64,000 nt of DNA. Source: Hymenobacter rubidus (GTDB lineage Bacteria; Bacteroidota; Bacteroidia; Cytophagales; Hymenobacteraceae). Below the pieces are notes generated by a model. It saw nothing but the letters and a program-made list of their open reading frames with translations. It made no database searches and was not told where the DNA came from. Position numbers and translations under genes: made by a program. The stretch covers positions 1 through 64,000 of the forward strand of contig NZ_JAERQF010000031.1 of the NCBI RefSeq assembly GCF_016734815.1, given 5' to 3'. Positions within the stretch are counted from its first letter, which is position 1. Every line of letters starts with the position of its first letter. Below are positions 1 through 8,096 of this stretch, in pieces.

Positions 1-133
1 TAGGCGGTCATGCAGAGCGCAGCGAAGCATCTTGCCCGCTTCGTTCTGACGTAGCGCCTCACCCCCGGCCCCTCTCCTAAGGAGAGGGGAGCCTGACAAA
101 ATCATAGAGAAAGTTTGGCGCACGGACGCCAAA
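1..133. repeat. Intergenic repeat half-site plus two hairpins
   Basis: Positions 7-36 hold one arm of the family A intergenic repeat (GTCATGCAGAGCG, then GAAGCATCTTGC); its partner would lie outside the window. A perfect 9-bp stem with a TAA loop follows at 69-89 (CCCCTCTCC/GGAGAGGGG), then a 7-bp stem at 114-133 (TTTGGCG/CGCCAAA). The last hairpin lies downstream of the minus-strand SDR gene and could help end its transcript, though no strong T-run follows it. Confidence 0.6.
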
Positions 134-195
134 TGAGCAGGACGTTCAAGCGTGACGTTTAAAGGGACGCAGACACCCTCTAAATACCTGAACTG

Positions 196-933
196 CTACC
201 AGGCACTGATGCCCGTTTCCGGGGCGTTGTCGTCGCTAAAGAACTGGCCGGTGGGGCCATCCGGCGCCAATACGGCGGCTTTCACCACGCGCGCCGCCGC
301 ATCGGGCACGGTGCCGGGGCCGCTGTGGTGGTTGAAATCGGTGGCGGTGTAGCCGGGGTCCACGGCGTTCACTTTGAACGGGGTGTCGCGCAGCTCATAG
401 GCCAGCACGATGGTGTACATGTTGAGCGCGGCTTTGGACGAGCCGTAGGCCGCCGTCTTCACAGGGTAGTACTTCCAGCTGGGGTCGGTGTGCAAGGTGA
501 GCGAGCCCAGGCCCGAGGTCACGTTCACGATGCGGGGCTCGGCCGAGGCCCGCAGCAAGTCGAGGAAGGCCTGGGTGGTCTGCACCACGCCAAATACGTT
601 GGTGTCGTACACTTCCTTGAACGTGGCTACGTCGGTAGCCGCCGCCGTTTGGGGCAAAGCCCCGCTGACGCCGGCGTTGTTGATGAGCACGTCGAGCCCG
701 GTTCCTTTCTGGCCGATGGCCTGCCGGGCGGCGGCCACCGAGGCGGCATCGGTTACGTCGAGCTGCACGGGCTCTACCTGGGTGAGGCCTTCGGCGTGGA
801 GCTGGGCCACGGCTTGCCGGCCGTTTTCAAGGCTGCGGCTGCCGAGGTACACGTAGTAGCCCTGCTGGAGCAACTGGCGGGCGGTTTCGAAGCCAATGCT
901 TTTGTTGGCGCCGGTGATGAAGGCGTATTTCAT
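196..933 (-). CDS. SDR family NAD(P)-dependent oxidoreductase
   Basis: A 245-residue short-chain dehydrogenase/reductase, normal for the classical family. The N-terminal Rossmann glycine motif reads TGANKSIG (about residues 7-14), the NNAG motif follows near residue 80, and the active site has a Ser in the VTSGLG strand and a Tyr/Lys pair in YGSSK. The substrate cannot be told; close relatives reduce carbonyls using NADPH. The start at 933 is chosen because the family begins MKYAFITGA; an in-frame upstream ATG would add an unlikely 11 residues. It lies 103 bp downstream of, and in the same direction as, an AraC-type regulator that may control it. Confidence 0.9.
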   Translation of the reverse strand: MKYAFITGANKSIGFETARQLLQQGYYVYLGSRSLENGRQAVAQLHAEGLTQVEPVQLDVTDAASVAAARQAIGQKGTGLDVLINNAGVSGALPQTAAATDVATFKEVYDTNVFGVVQTTQAFLDLLRASAEPRIVNVTSGLGSLTLHTDPSWKYYPVKTAAYGSSKAALNMYTIVLAYELRDTPFKVNAVDPGYTATDFNHHSGPGTVPDAAARVVKAAVLAPDGPTGQFFSDDNAPETGISAW

Positions 934-1036
934 GGGGGAGTTGTGACTGCGTTGATTGAACAGCACAAAAGTCCCCTACCCCGCCGCGCGGCCCTAACGA
1001 GATTCAAACGAAAAAGTAAGAAATTCAAACCGCCGA

Positions 1037-1921
1037 CTAGGCCGCTGTTAGTCTGCCCACCAGCGCGCGGTGGGCCGAGGGCGTGGTGCCGGTTTGCTTC
1101 TTGAAGAAGTTGTTGAAGTAGGTGGGGTACTCGAAGCCGAGGCTGTAGGCAATTTCGGCGGTGGTCCAGTCGGTGTGCTGCAGCAGGGCCCGGGCCTCGC
1201 GCACGATGCGCTCGGCAATGTGCACGGAGGTGGTTTTGCCGGTGAGGTCGCGCACGGCCCGGTTGAGGTGGTTGACGTGCACCGAAAGCTGGCGGGCGAA
1301 GTCGCCGGGCGTGCGCAGCTGCAGGCCGTGGGTGGGCGAGTCGATGGGAAACTGCCGCTCCAGCAGCCCCTGAAACAGGGTTGCAATGCGCGTGGCGGCG
1401 TTGGGGTGCTGGTAGTAGCTGGCCTGCGGCTGCAGCTTCAGGGCCTCGTGAATGAGCAGGTTGAGGTAGTTGCGGATGACTTCCTGCTGGTACACGTAGC
1501 CCGAATTCATCTCCTGCAGCATCTTGCGAAAGAAGTAGCTCAGGTCGGCGTATTGCGCGTCATCCACGAGGTACACTGGGTCGGACCCGAGCCGGAACAG
1601 CGGCGACTCCTGCAGGCTGGCGGCCCGGTCATTCACGATGAGAAACTCCTCGGTGAACATGCACAGGTAGCCGCCCTGCTCCTCCGACACCCGCTCCCAG
1701 GAATACGGAATCAGCGGGTTGGAAAACACCAGCGCGGGCTGGTCGATGAGCACGCCGCGGGTGGCGTAGTTGTAGCGGCTGCTGCCGGTGAGCAGCGAAA
1801 TCTTGTAGTAATCGCGCCGCCCAAACGCCACCTTGTCGCTGATGAACTGCTCGCGGGCATACACGTTGAAGCTGCCCGAGGCGATGGGTGTGTTGGCGGG
1901 CGTGAGGGAATGGGGCGACAT
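1037..1921 (-). CDS. AraC family transcriptional regulator
   Basis: A 294-residue one-component regulator. The N-terminal half is a cupin-like sensor domain; the last 100 residues carry two helix-turn-helix motifs, with typical AraC signatures such as TTAEIAYSLGFEYPTYFNNF and FKKQTGTTPSAHR. The ligand is unknown. It precedes an SDR oxidoreductase in the same orientation, a common pairing in which the regulator controls the enzyme. A TACTTTTG element ends only 4 bp before the ATG, so the transcript may be nearly leaderless. The upstream DNA contains a striking array of TTCGGAA sites, which could be its own or another regulator's binding sites (inference). Confidence 0.9.
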   Translation of the reverse strand: MSPHSLTPANTPIASGSFNVYAREQFISDKVAFGRRDYYKISLLTGSSRYNYATRGVLIDQPALVFSNPLIPYSWERVSEEQGGYLCMFTEEFLIVNDRAASLQESPLFRLGSDPVYLVDDAQYADLSYFFRKMLQEMNSGYVYQQEVIRNYLNLLIHEALKLQPQASYYQHPNAATRIATLFQGLLERQFPIDSPTHGLQLRTPGDFARQLSVHVNHLNRAVRDLTGKTTSVHIAERIVREARALLQHTDWTTAEIAYSLGFEYPTYFNNFFKKQTGTTPSAHRALVGRLTAA

Positions 1922-1925
1922 ACTT

Positions 1926-1933
1926 CAAAAGTA
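1926..1933 (-). promoter_or_regulatory. Candidate -7 element of the AraC gene
   Basis: The minus strand reads TACTTTTG, an exact match to the Bacteroidetes -7 consensus TAnnTTTG, with 4 bp between it and the ATG at 1921. No good TTG is present 17-21 bp upstream (TTC at about 17). Transcription would begin at or within a few bases of the start codon. Confidence 0.45.
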
Positions 1934-1962
1934 AGCATATCAAACCGAGCGAAGGTTTATGC

Positions 1963-2280
1963 TTCGGAAGCAAGGTTTACGCTTCGGCACGAAGGTTTAT
2001 GGTTCGGCAAGAAGGTTTGTGCTTCGGAAGCGGTTGGCGGGCGTTCGGAACCGATTGGCGAGCCTTCGGAGGCAAAGTTTGTGCTTCGGAAGCGGCTGGC
2101 GATGCTTCGGAGGCCAAGGTTTGTGGTTCGGAACCCGTTGGCGGGCGTTCGGAAGCCAGGGTTTGTGGTTCGGAAACCGTTGGCGAGGCTTCGGAAGTAG
2201 ATAGCGGGTGTTCGGAAGGGAAGGTTTGTGGTTCGGAAGCGGTTGGCGGGCATTCGGAAGCCGTTGGTGGGGCTTGGGAA
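1963..2280. repeat. Array of 16 TTCGGAA-type sites at 20-21 bp spacing
   Basis: Sixteen copies of TTCGGAA or a one-base variant start at 1963, 1983, 2003, 2023, 2044, 2065, 2085, 2106, 2127, 2148, 2169, 2190, 2211, 2232, 2253 and 2274. The spacing is 20 bp at the left and 21 bp through the rest, close to two helical turns. Many cores sit in the palindrome GCTTCGGAAGC. Two kinds of 21-bp spacer alternate (AAGGTTTGTGG and GTTGGCGGGCG types), giving a 42-bp higher-order period. The array fills the region between the AraC promoter and the upstream lipoprotein gene. All frames stay open because 21 is a multiple of three, but the 20-bp units break any single heptad frame, so coding is unlikely. Confidence 0.9.
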
Positions 2281-2348
2281 ACAGCCCCCCGCTTCCATGC
2301 CGAAAGCGGCAGAAGCGCCCGTAGCTGCCGCCGCTTGCGTTTCAACAG

Positions 2349-3200
2349 TTACTTCCCTACTCGCAATACCCTTCCACGCTCATAGCTGTATGCTCCCGCG
2401 GGTAACGAGCTAAGCTCAGCGGTGACCGCACCGCCGGCTACACCCATTACCGGCCCAACAATAATTTTCTTCTGCCGCAGGCTAATCAATTGTTGGCAGC
2501 AAACTCGTTCAGGACTTTGTTCTTCGGCGGCGGCGTCCTGGCTATTCTCGCAATTGTAGCTCTCGGCTTTAAGCAGCATCTGCGGCTCCTCAGACACATC
2601 AATGATGTTGACGCAGTTGGTAATGCCGTCCCAATTGCGCATCCGCTGCAGCTCTCCCACGGTTATCATGACAACCGACGCCATTTGCGGTCCCAAATGG
2701 GCCGTATCGGCTTTCTGAAACTGGCAATTGGCTTCCCAATTTTGCAGGCGCCCTCCTACTAATTCCAATGGCGTTTGAATCCAATCGGTTTTCGCGGGGT
2801 CGGGCCGGTAGAGCAATTGCATGGAATAGTAAGCCGGCCCAAGAGGATTGGGAAGAATATTGATGAGTAGGAATTTCCCAAACAGGGTGTCGACGTGCAA
2901 ATCATTGTTCGCAATCATTTGCCGTAAGGCAGCGTCGCTGATGTGCTGAAAGCGCATTTTTCGCGGCCCAACGGCGGCTTGTAAAGAATCCGCCAAGGTT
3001 GAGACGTTCACTTGTACTGGACGTTGCGGCACCGCCCGTTCTCCCTGATTCACGCTCGAATCTTTTGGCGGCGGTGTAGAATCAGTGGTGCTAACAGTTG
3101 TCGTATTTCGGGCTGAGGTTTCAGCTTCTGTTGTTTTCGGTTGGGCGCCGCAAGCCATTAGCAGCGCGAATAGGGGTAGCAGAAAAAGACAATTGCGCAT
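2349..3200 (-). CDS. Hypothetical lipoprotein
   Basis: A 283-residue protein of no family I recognise. It begins with a lipoprotein signal (MRNCLF, then LLMAC with the lipidated Cys near residue 17), followed by a Ser/Thr-rich linker to about residue 60 and a globular region. The start at 3200 is chosen because it opens the signal peptide directly; an upstream in-frame start would put 16 residues, partly encoded by the terminator stem, in front of it. It is predicted to be anchored in the envelope. It has a single-gene context between lpdA's terminator and the TTCGGAA array. Confidence 0.75.
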   Translation of the reverse strand: MRNCLFLLPLFALLMACGAQPKTTEAETSARNTTTVSTTDSTPPPKDSSVNQGERAVPQRPVQVNVSTLADSLQAAVGPRKMRFQHISDAALRQMIANNDLHVDTLFGKFLLINILPNPLGPAYYSMQLLYRPDPAKTDWIQTPLELVGGRLQNWEANCQFQKADTAHLGPQMASVVMITVGELQRMRNWDGITNCVNIIDVSEEPQMLLKAESYNCENSQDAAAEEQSPERVCCQQLISLRQKKIIVGPVMGVAGGAVTAELSSLPAGAYSYERGRVLRVGK

Positions 3201-3215
3201 ACCTTTAATAAAATA

Positions 3216-3253
3216 AAAAGTGCCTAAAGCTATGGAAGCCTTAGGCACTTTTT
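3216..3253. terminator. Bidirectional intrinsic terminator after lpdA
   Basis: Perfect stem AAAAGTGCCTAA / TTAGGCACTTTT with a 13-base loop, flanked by A and T runs. It lies just downstream of the minus-strand lpdA stop and upstream of the lipoprotein start. Confidence 0.85.
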
Positions 3254-3276
3254 CATGACGTGATACTCGTCGGTTG

Positions 3277-4683
3277 TTACATGTGAATGGCCCGGCTCTC
3301 CGTCGCCGCCAAACACGCTTCTTTCATGGCCTCGGCGTAGGTGGGGTGCGAGTGGCTCATGCGGGCCACGTCCTCGGCGGAGGCGCGGAACTCCATGGCG
3401 GTCACGGCTTCGGCGATGAGGTCGGCGATGCGCGGGCCAATCATGTGGACGCCCAGGATTTCGTCGGTGGTTATGTCGGCCAGCACCTTCACAAAGCCGT
3501 CGGTGTCGCCGCTGGCGCGGGCGCGGCCGCTGGCTTTGAAGGGGAAGGAGCCCACCTTGTAGGCCTTGCCCTGCTCCTTGAGCTGCTCCTCGGTGTAGCC
3601 CACGCCGGCCACTTCGGGCCAGGTGTACACCACGCCGGGGATGAGCAGGTAGTTGATGTGCGGCTTCTGGCCCACGATGGTTTCGGCCACGAACACGCCT
3701 TCTTCCTCGGCCTTGTGGGCCAGCATGGCGCCCCGAATCACGTCGCCGATGGCGTAGATGCCGGGCACGTTGGTTTGCAGGTGCTCGTCGACCTTGATGC
3801 GGCCGCGCTCTTCCATCTGCACGCCGGCGGCTTCGAGGTTGAGGCCGGCGGTGTAGGGCACGCGGCCCACGGCCACGAGGCAGTAGTCGCCCTCAAACTT
3901 CACTTCCTCGCCCTTGGCGTTGGTGGCCGTCACGGTCACGGTGTCGCCGTCGCGGGTGGCGCCGGTCACTTTGTGCGAGAAGAAGAATTCGATGCCGATT
4001 TTGCCCAGCACGCGCTTCAGCTCTTTGCCCAGGCCGCGGTCCATGGTCGGGATGATGCTGTCCATGAACTCCACCACCGACACTTTGGCGCCGAGGCGGG
4101 CGTACACGGAAGCCATTTCGAGGCCAATCACGCCGCCGCCAATCACAATCATGTGCTTGGGCACTTCACGGATGTTCAGGGCCTCGGTGCTGGTGATGAT
4201 GCGCTCCTTGTCCTGGGCGATGAACGGCAGCACCGTGGGCTTGGAGCCAGTGGCGATGATGACGTTTTTGGTTTCAATCTGCTGGGCTTCGCCGCCTTCG
4301 CGGGGCGCGATGCTGATGTGGTTTTTGTCAACAAAAGAACCCACGCCGGTGAGGACGTCGATTTTGTTCTTCTTCATCAGGTAGGCAATGCCGTCCACGT
4401 TGGCCTTCACCACCCCGGCCTTGCGGTCAATCATGCGGTTCATGTCGACGGTCAGGTTGTCGAGGCCGATGCCGTGCTCGGCAAACACCGAATGGGCGTT
4501 GTGGTAGTGCTCAGAGGAGTCGAGCAGGGCCTTGCTGGGGATGCAGCCCACGTTGAGGCAGGTGCCGCCCAGGGTGGGGTATTTCTCGATGAGGGCCGTT
4601 TTGAGGCCGAGCTGGGCGCAGCGGATGGCCGCTACATAGCCGCCGGGGCCGGAGCCGATGACGGTGACGTCGTATTGATTCAT
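3277..4683 (-). CDS. lpdA: Dihydrolipoyl dehydrogenase (E3)
   Basis: A 468-residue flavoprotein that reoxidises dihydrolipoamide on 2-oxo acid dehydrogenase complexes and the glycine cleavage system, passing electrons to NAD+. Visible are the FAD-binding GSGPGG motif (residues 10-15), the redox disulphide in GGTCLNVGCIPSK (Cys42 and Cys47), the second NAD-binding GGGVIGLE motif near residue 180, the AIGDV FAD motif near 310, and the C-terminal HSHPTYAEA active-site His. Full length for the family. It is not linked to odhA/odhB, which lie about 9 kb away, so it may serve several complexes. A TACCTTCG promoter-like element lies 31 bp upstream. Confidence 0.97.
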   Translation of the reverse strand: MNQYDVTVIGSGPGGYVAAIRCAQLGLKTALIEKYPTLGGTCLNVGCIPSKALLDSSEHYHNAHSVFAEHGIGLDNLTVDMNRMIDRKAGVVKANVDGIAYLMKKNKIDVLTGVGSFVDKNHISIAPREGGEAQQIETKNVIIATGSKPTVLPFIAQDKERIITSTEALNIREVPKHMIVIGGGVIGLEMASVYARLGAKVSVVEFMDSIIPTMDRGLGKELKRVLGKIGIEFFFSHKVTGATRDGDTVTVTATNAKGEEVKFEGDYCLVAVGRVPYTAGLNLEAAGVQMEERGRIKVDEHLQTNVPGIYAIGDVIRGAMLAHKAEEEGVFVAETIVGQKPHINYLLIPGVVYTWPEVAGVGYTEEQLKEQGKAYKVGSFPFKASGRARASGDTDGFVKVLADITTDEILGVHMIGPRIADLIAEAVTAMEFRASAEDVARMSHSHPTYAEAMKEACLAATESRAIHM

Positions 4684-4713
4684 GAGGAGGTTTTCAATGA
4701 TTGTACGCTCGGG

Positions 4714-4721
4714 CGAAGGTA
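4714..4721 (-). promoter_or_regulatory. Candidate -7 element of lpdA
   Basis: The minus strand reads TACCTTCG, one mismatch from TAnnTTTG, 30 bp before the ATG. No convincing TTG was seen upstream, so this is a weak call. Confidence 0.3.
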
Positions 4722-4768
4722 CGGCACAGCGGCGGCGGGTGGGGCGATTTTTGGGGAGGAGACGAATT

Positions 4769-4885
4769 AAAAGAACGTCATGCTGAGCGTAGTCGAAGCA
4801 TCTCGCATGCAGTAGTAACTCAATCGAATGGGTTTACTATTGCACGCGAGATGCTTCGGCCGCGCTCAGCATGACCGTTCTTTTT
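4769..4885. repeat. Family A intergenic inverted repeat
   Basis: Two facing arms (TCATGCTGAGCG then GAAGCATCTCGC; and GCGAGATGCTTCGG then CGCTCAGCATGA) surround a central loop; the outer ends add AAAAGAACG/CGTTCTTTT, giving T-runs on both strands. It lies directly downstream of the minus-strand M1 peptidase stop, so it may double as that gene's terminator. Confidence 0.8.
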
Positions 4886-4896
4886 GTCGGTTCTGC

Positions 4897-6564
4897 CTAA
4901 TCAACCAGCACGCCGATGTAATAGTTGAACGTGTCGACCTCCAGCGTTTCCTTGGTGGCGCCGGCCAACTCCTTTATTTCGGTAAAGCGGGCAGCGGGCT
5001 TGATGAACTGGTACTCGCCGCCTTTCAGCCGCACGCGCACCGGCAGGTCGAACTTGTCGACGTCGGCCACCCAGCGGGCCAGGGTCTTGCCGTCTTCGAA
5101 GCGGATTTCCAGGGTGGGAATGTTGCGGTGGCGCAGGTACTGGTCGAAAACCTTGGTGAAGTCGCGGCCGCTTTCGCGGTTGATGTAGTCGATAACCTGC
5201 TGGCCCGTCACGGTCTGGTGGTAGAAGGTGGCCGAGAGGCCGCGCAGCAACTGGCGCCATTTCGCGTCGTCGTTCAGCACGGTGCGCAGGGTGTTGAGCA
5301 GGGCGCTGCCCTTGTCGTACATGTCGCCCGAGCCTTCCTTGTTCACGCCGTAGGGGCCGATGATGGGGGCGTCGTTCTGGATGTTGCGGCGCTGGCCGTG
5401 GATGTACTCATGGCCCGCCTGCTTGCCAAACTGGGTTTCCACAAACAGCGCTTCGGAGTAGGTGGTGAAGCTTTCGTGCACCCACATGTCGGCAATGTCC
5501 TTCGTGGTAATGTTGTTGCCGAACCACTCGTGGCCGCTTTCGTGGACGATGATGAAGTCCCACTTCGTGCCCCAGCCGGTGTTGCTGCGGTCGCGGCCAA
5601 GGTAGCCGTTCTGGTACTTGTTGCCGTAGGCCACGGCGCTCTGGTGCTCCATGCCGAGGTGGGGCGCATCCACCAGCTTGTAGCCGTCCGGGTACCACGG
5701 GTAGGGGCCAAACCAGCTTTCCATGCTTTTGAGCATGGGCTTCACGTTGGCGGCAAACTGGGTTTTGGCTTTGGCTACGTTTTCGGGCAGCACCCAATAA
5801 TCGAGCGTGAGCAAGCCTTTTTCGCCCTGGTACGAGTCGGAAAAATGCTGATAGTCGCCCACGTTCAGGGCCACGTCGTAGTTGTTGATGGGGTTGCGCA
5901 CGGCCCAGTCAAAGCGCGTGTAGCCGCCTTTCAGCTTGGTGGTGCGCCGCAAACGGCCGTTGGAAACGTCCTTCAGGCCATTGGGCACGCTGATGCTGAT
6001 GAGCATGCTGTCCACTTCATCGGCCTGCTGGTCTTTGCACGGCCACCAGATGCTGGCCCCGATGCCCTGGCAGGCCGACGCTACCCAGGGCTTGCCGGCG
6101 GCATCGGTGCTGAAAACCAGGCCACCGTCCCAAGGCGCTTTTTTGGCCACCGTGGGGCTGCCGGAATACTGCACGGTGAATTCGTCGCGGCTGCCTTGCT
6201 GAATGAGTTTGGGGAAGGTGACAAATACCGCATTTGCTTCGCGGGTGAAAGGCACATCCTTGCCCTGATAGAGCACCTTCTCCACCTGCAGGTTGGCAAA
6301 AAGGTCGAATTGCAGGCGGGTGAAATCCTGTGTGGCGGTGAAACGGAAGAGGGTGGAGCCGCTGAGGAAGCGCTGGGCCGGGTCCAGCTTCACGTCGAGG
6401 TGGTAGTAGTGGAGGTCGTAGCAGGCGCGGAGCGGGCCGTTGCCGCCGCGCAGCGAGTCGGCGCGGGTGTAGGCGGCCGGTTTGGGCTGGAGCAGCTGGG
6501 CCGTGGCGGGGGGCAGCAGCCACAGAAACGCCAGCAGCGCGAGGAGAAGCTTCTTTTCATTCAT
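4897..6564 (-). CDS. M1 family zinc metallopeptidase
   Basis: A 555-residue exported aminopeptidase-like enzyme. The zinc site HESGH, near residue 340, is followed 19 residues later by the third ligand in WVHESF, the M1 signature HExxH-x18-E. An N-terminal M1 beta-saddle domain precedes it (residues 40-220). A signal peptide (MNEKKLLLALLAF to TAQ) directs export. It is shorter than full aminopeptidase N because the C-terminal helical domain is absent, as in many Bacteroidetes M1 proteins. Two adjacent ATGs (6567 and 6564) are possible; the second lies 4 bp after a TTGCTTTG promoter-like element. It probably trims peptides in the envelope or outside. Confidence 0.93.
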   Translation of the reverse strand: MNEKKLLLALLAFLWLLPPATAQLLQPKPAAYTRADSLRGGNGPLRACYDLHYYHLDVKLDPAQRFLSGSTLFRFTATQDFTRLQFDLFANLQVEKVLYQGKDVPFTREANAVFVTFPKLIQQGSRDEFTVQYSGSPTVAKKAPWDGGLVFSTDAAGKPWVASACQGIGASIWWPCKDQQADEVDSMLISISVPNGLKDVSNGRLRRTTKLKGGYTRFDWAVRNPINNYDVALNVGDYQHFSDSYQGEKGLLTLDYWVLPENVAKAKTQFAANVKPMLKSMESWFGPYPWYPDGYKLVDAPHLGMEHQSAVAYGNKYQNGYLGRDRSNTGWGTKWDFIIVHESGHEWFGNNITTKDIADMWVHESFTTYSEALFVETQFGKQAGHEYIHGQRRNIQNDAPIIGPYGVNKEGSGDMYDKGSALLNTLRTVLNDDAKWRQLLRGLSATFYHQTVTGQQVIDYINRESGRDFTKVFDQYLRHRNIPTLEIRFEDGKTLARWVADVDKFDLPVRVRLKGGEYQFIKPAARFTEIKELAGATKETLEVDTFNYYIGVLVD

Positions 6565-6608
6565 CATGCAAAGCAACAACCGCCGCCGGCATAACGGCCG
6601 TTTCAGGG

Positions 6609-6682
6609 GTGCGAACTTTGTAGTTCGCGTCCCCACGTCATTGCTACGACTCGTTCCGGGACGCGGACTACAAAGCTCGCGC
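6609..6682. repeat. Imperfect inverted repeat in divergent promoter region
   Basis: The arm at 6609-6633 (GCGAACTTTGTAGTTCGCG, then TCCC) faces an arm at 6658-6682 (GGGACGCGGACTACAAAGC, then TCGCGC). Each arm also folds on itself. It sits between the divergent M1 peptidase and EamA genes. No other copy was seen in the window. Confidence 0.65.
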
Positions 6683-6694
6683 TACAGCGGGGCG

Positions 6695-6702
6695 TAGTTT
6701 TG
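6695..6702 (+). promoter_or_regulatory. Candidate -7 element of the EamA gene
   Basis: TAGTTTTG matches TAnnTTTG exactly and ends 20 bp before the ATG at 6723. No TTG lies at the expected upstream distance; that region is filled by the inverted repeat. Confidence 0.4.
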
Positions 6703-6722
6703 CGGCCATCATTCGTGTTGCT

Positions 6723-7649
6723 ATGCCCGCTGCTGCTTCCACTCCTGCCCCTTCGCGGGCCGCTTTATTCATTGCTTTTGCGCTGGTCTACCTCATCTGG
6801 GGCTCTACCTATCTGGTCATGAAATTTGCGGTGGCCAGCATGCCGCCGCTGCTCATGGCGGGCACGCGCTACGGCTTGGCGGGCGGGCTGCTGTATGGCT
6901 ACATGCGCTGGCGCGGCGAGCCGGCGCCCACGTGGCGGGGCTGGGGTTTTGCGGCCATTATCGGGCTGTGTTTGCTGGGCTTTGGCAACGGGGGCGTCAC
7001 GCTGGGGGTGCAGTATTTGCCCAGCGGCATCACGGCGCTGCTGGTGGCCACGGTGCCCATGTTTCTGGCGGTGCTGGGGTGGCTGAGCGGCGTGTCGCCC
7101 CGGCCCAACAAGTGGGTGACGCTGGGCTTGGGCGCGGGCATGGTGGGCATGTACCTGCTGGCCGCGCACACCTCCGCTACGGCCGTAAAGGTGCCGGGCC
7201 ATGCCTTGCTGGGCCTGGGCTGCGTGCTGGTGGCTTCGCTGGTGTGGGCCGTGGGCTCGCTTTATGCCAAGAACCACCAGCCCGCGCCGTCGCCCTTTGC
7301 CTCGGGCGGCATGCAGATGCTGTGCGGCGGCGCGGCCATGCTGGTGGTTGGCTTGGTGCGGGGCGAGGCCTCGGGATTTGAGCTGGCGCAGGTCACGGCC
7401 AAGTCGTGGATGGCGTATGCGTATCTGGTCACCTTTGGGTCCATTGTGGCTTTCACGGCCTACATCTGGCTGTTGCGGGCAGTGGAGCCGGCCCTGGCGG
7501 GCACCTACGCGTTTGTCAATCCGGTGGTGGCCGTGCTGCTGGGCTGGGCCTTTGCGGGCGAAAGTTTGAGCCTGGAAATGCTGGGCGGCGCGGCCCTGAT
7601 TGTGCTGGCCGTGGTGCTGGTAGTACTAGGCGGCCGCCGGAAAACCTAG
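6723..7649 (+). CDS. EamA/DMT family transporter
   Basis: A 308-residue integral membrane protein with about ten hydrophobic helices arranged as two EamA repeats, each of five. The first helix carries the typical YLIWGSTYLVMKFA stretch, and the second repeat begins near residue 155 (VLVASLVWAVGSLY). Length and pattern fit the drug/metabolite transporter superfamily, whose members export amino acids, metabolites or drugs. The substrate cannot be inferred. It stands alone on the plus strand, with the haemoglobin gene 45 bp downstream possibly on the same transcript. Confidence 0.92.
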   Translation: MPAAASTPAPSRAALFIAFALVYLIWGSTYLVMKFAVASMPPLLMAGTRYGLAGGLLYGYMRWRGEPAPTWRGWGFAAIIGLCLLGFGNGGVTLGVQYLPSGITALLVATVPMFLAVLGWLSGVSPRPNKWVTLGLGAGMVGMYLLAAHTSATAVKVPGHALLGLGCVLVASLVWAVGSLYAKNHQPAPSPFASGGMQMLCGGAAMLVVGLVRGEASGFELAQVTAKSWMAYAYLVTFGSIVAFTAYIWLLRAVEPALAGTYAFVNPVVAVLLGWAFAGESLSLEMLGGAALIVLAVVLVVLGGRRKT

Positions 7650-7694
7650 CCGTGCAGTCGGAACCAACGGCCTCGAACCTCGCTTCTTTTAGCC

Positions 7695-8096
7695 ATGAAC
7701 GTCTTGCCCCTCCCCGACCTCGAAACCGAAGCCGACATTGTGCGGCTGGTAGACACGTTCTACGCCCGCGTAAATGAGGACGAGCTGCTGCGGCCGGTGT
7801 TCAACGACGTGGCGCAGGTGGATTGGGCGCAGCACCTGCCCACCATGTACGATTTCTGGAGCAGCGTGCTGCTGGGCACCAGCCGCTACAAAGGCCGGCC
7901 GATGGCCAAGCATTTCCCGCTGCCCATCACGCCGGCCCATTTTCAGCGGTGGCTGGTGTTGTTCCGAGCCAGTGTCGACGAGCTATTTTCGGGGCCAAAA
8001 GCCGACGACGCCAAAGCCCGCGCCCACAGCATTGGGGCCATGTTTGAGCACCGCATGATGCCCAACCGGCTGTCATTGCCCAGCCGCCAGAGCTAG
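7695..8096 (+). CDS. Group III truncated haemoglobin
   Basis: A 133-residue 2-over-2 globin. The B10 Tyr is Tyr23 (DTFYARV); the probable proximal F8 His is His73 in GRPMAKHFPLPI, followed by HFQRWL (residues 82-87), typical of the group III class. Such proteins bind O2, NO or peroxide haem-ligands, and their exact role is poorly known. The gene follows the EamA transporter by 45 bp and its stop codon overlaps the convergent membrane-protein gene by 4 bp. An FNR-like regulator lies 4.3 kb away, which may or may not be related. Confidence 0.88.
   Translation: MNVLPLPDLETEADIVRLVDTFYARVNEDELLRPVFNDVAQVDWAQHLPTMYDFWSSVLLGTSRYKGRPMAKHFPLPITPAHFQRWLVLFRASVDELFSGPKADDAKARAHSIGAMFEHRMMPNRLSLPSRQS

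Noticed and set aside
1963-2280. CRISPR array
   Set aside because: The conserved part is only 7-11 bp, the spacers are themselves repeated, and no cas gene is present.
1957-2385. Long open frames on both strands over the TTCGGAA array, with heptad-like repeats
   Set aside because: A 21-bp period keeps all frames open. The left 20-bp units break the heptad frame, there is no signal or start context, and the region is upstream of a gene with a promoter.
3274-4770. Long plus-strand frame opposite lpdA
   Set aside because: His/Gly/Ala-rich antisense frame caused by high GC; lpdA motifs on the other strand are unambiguous.
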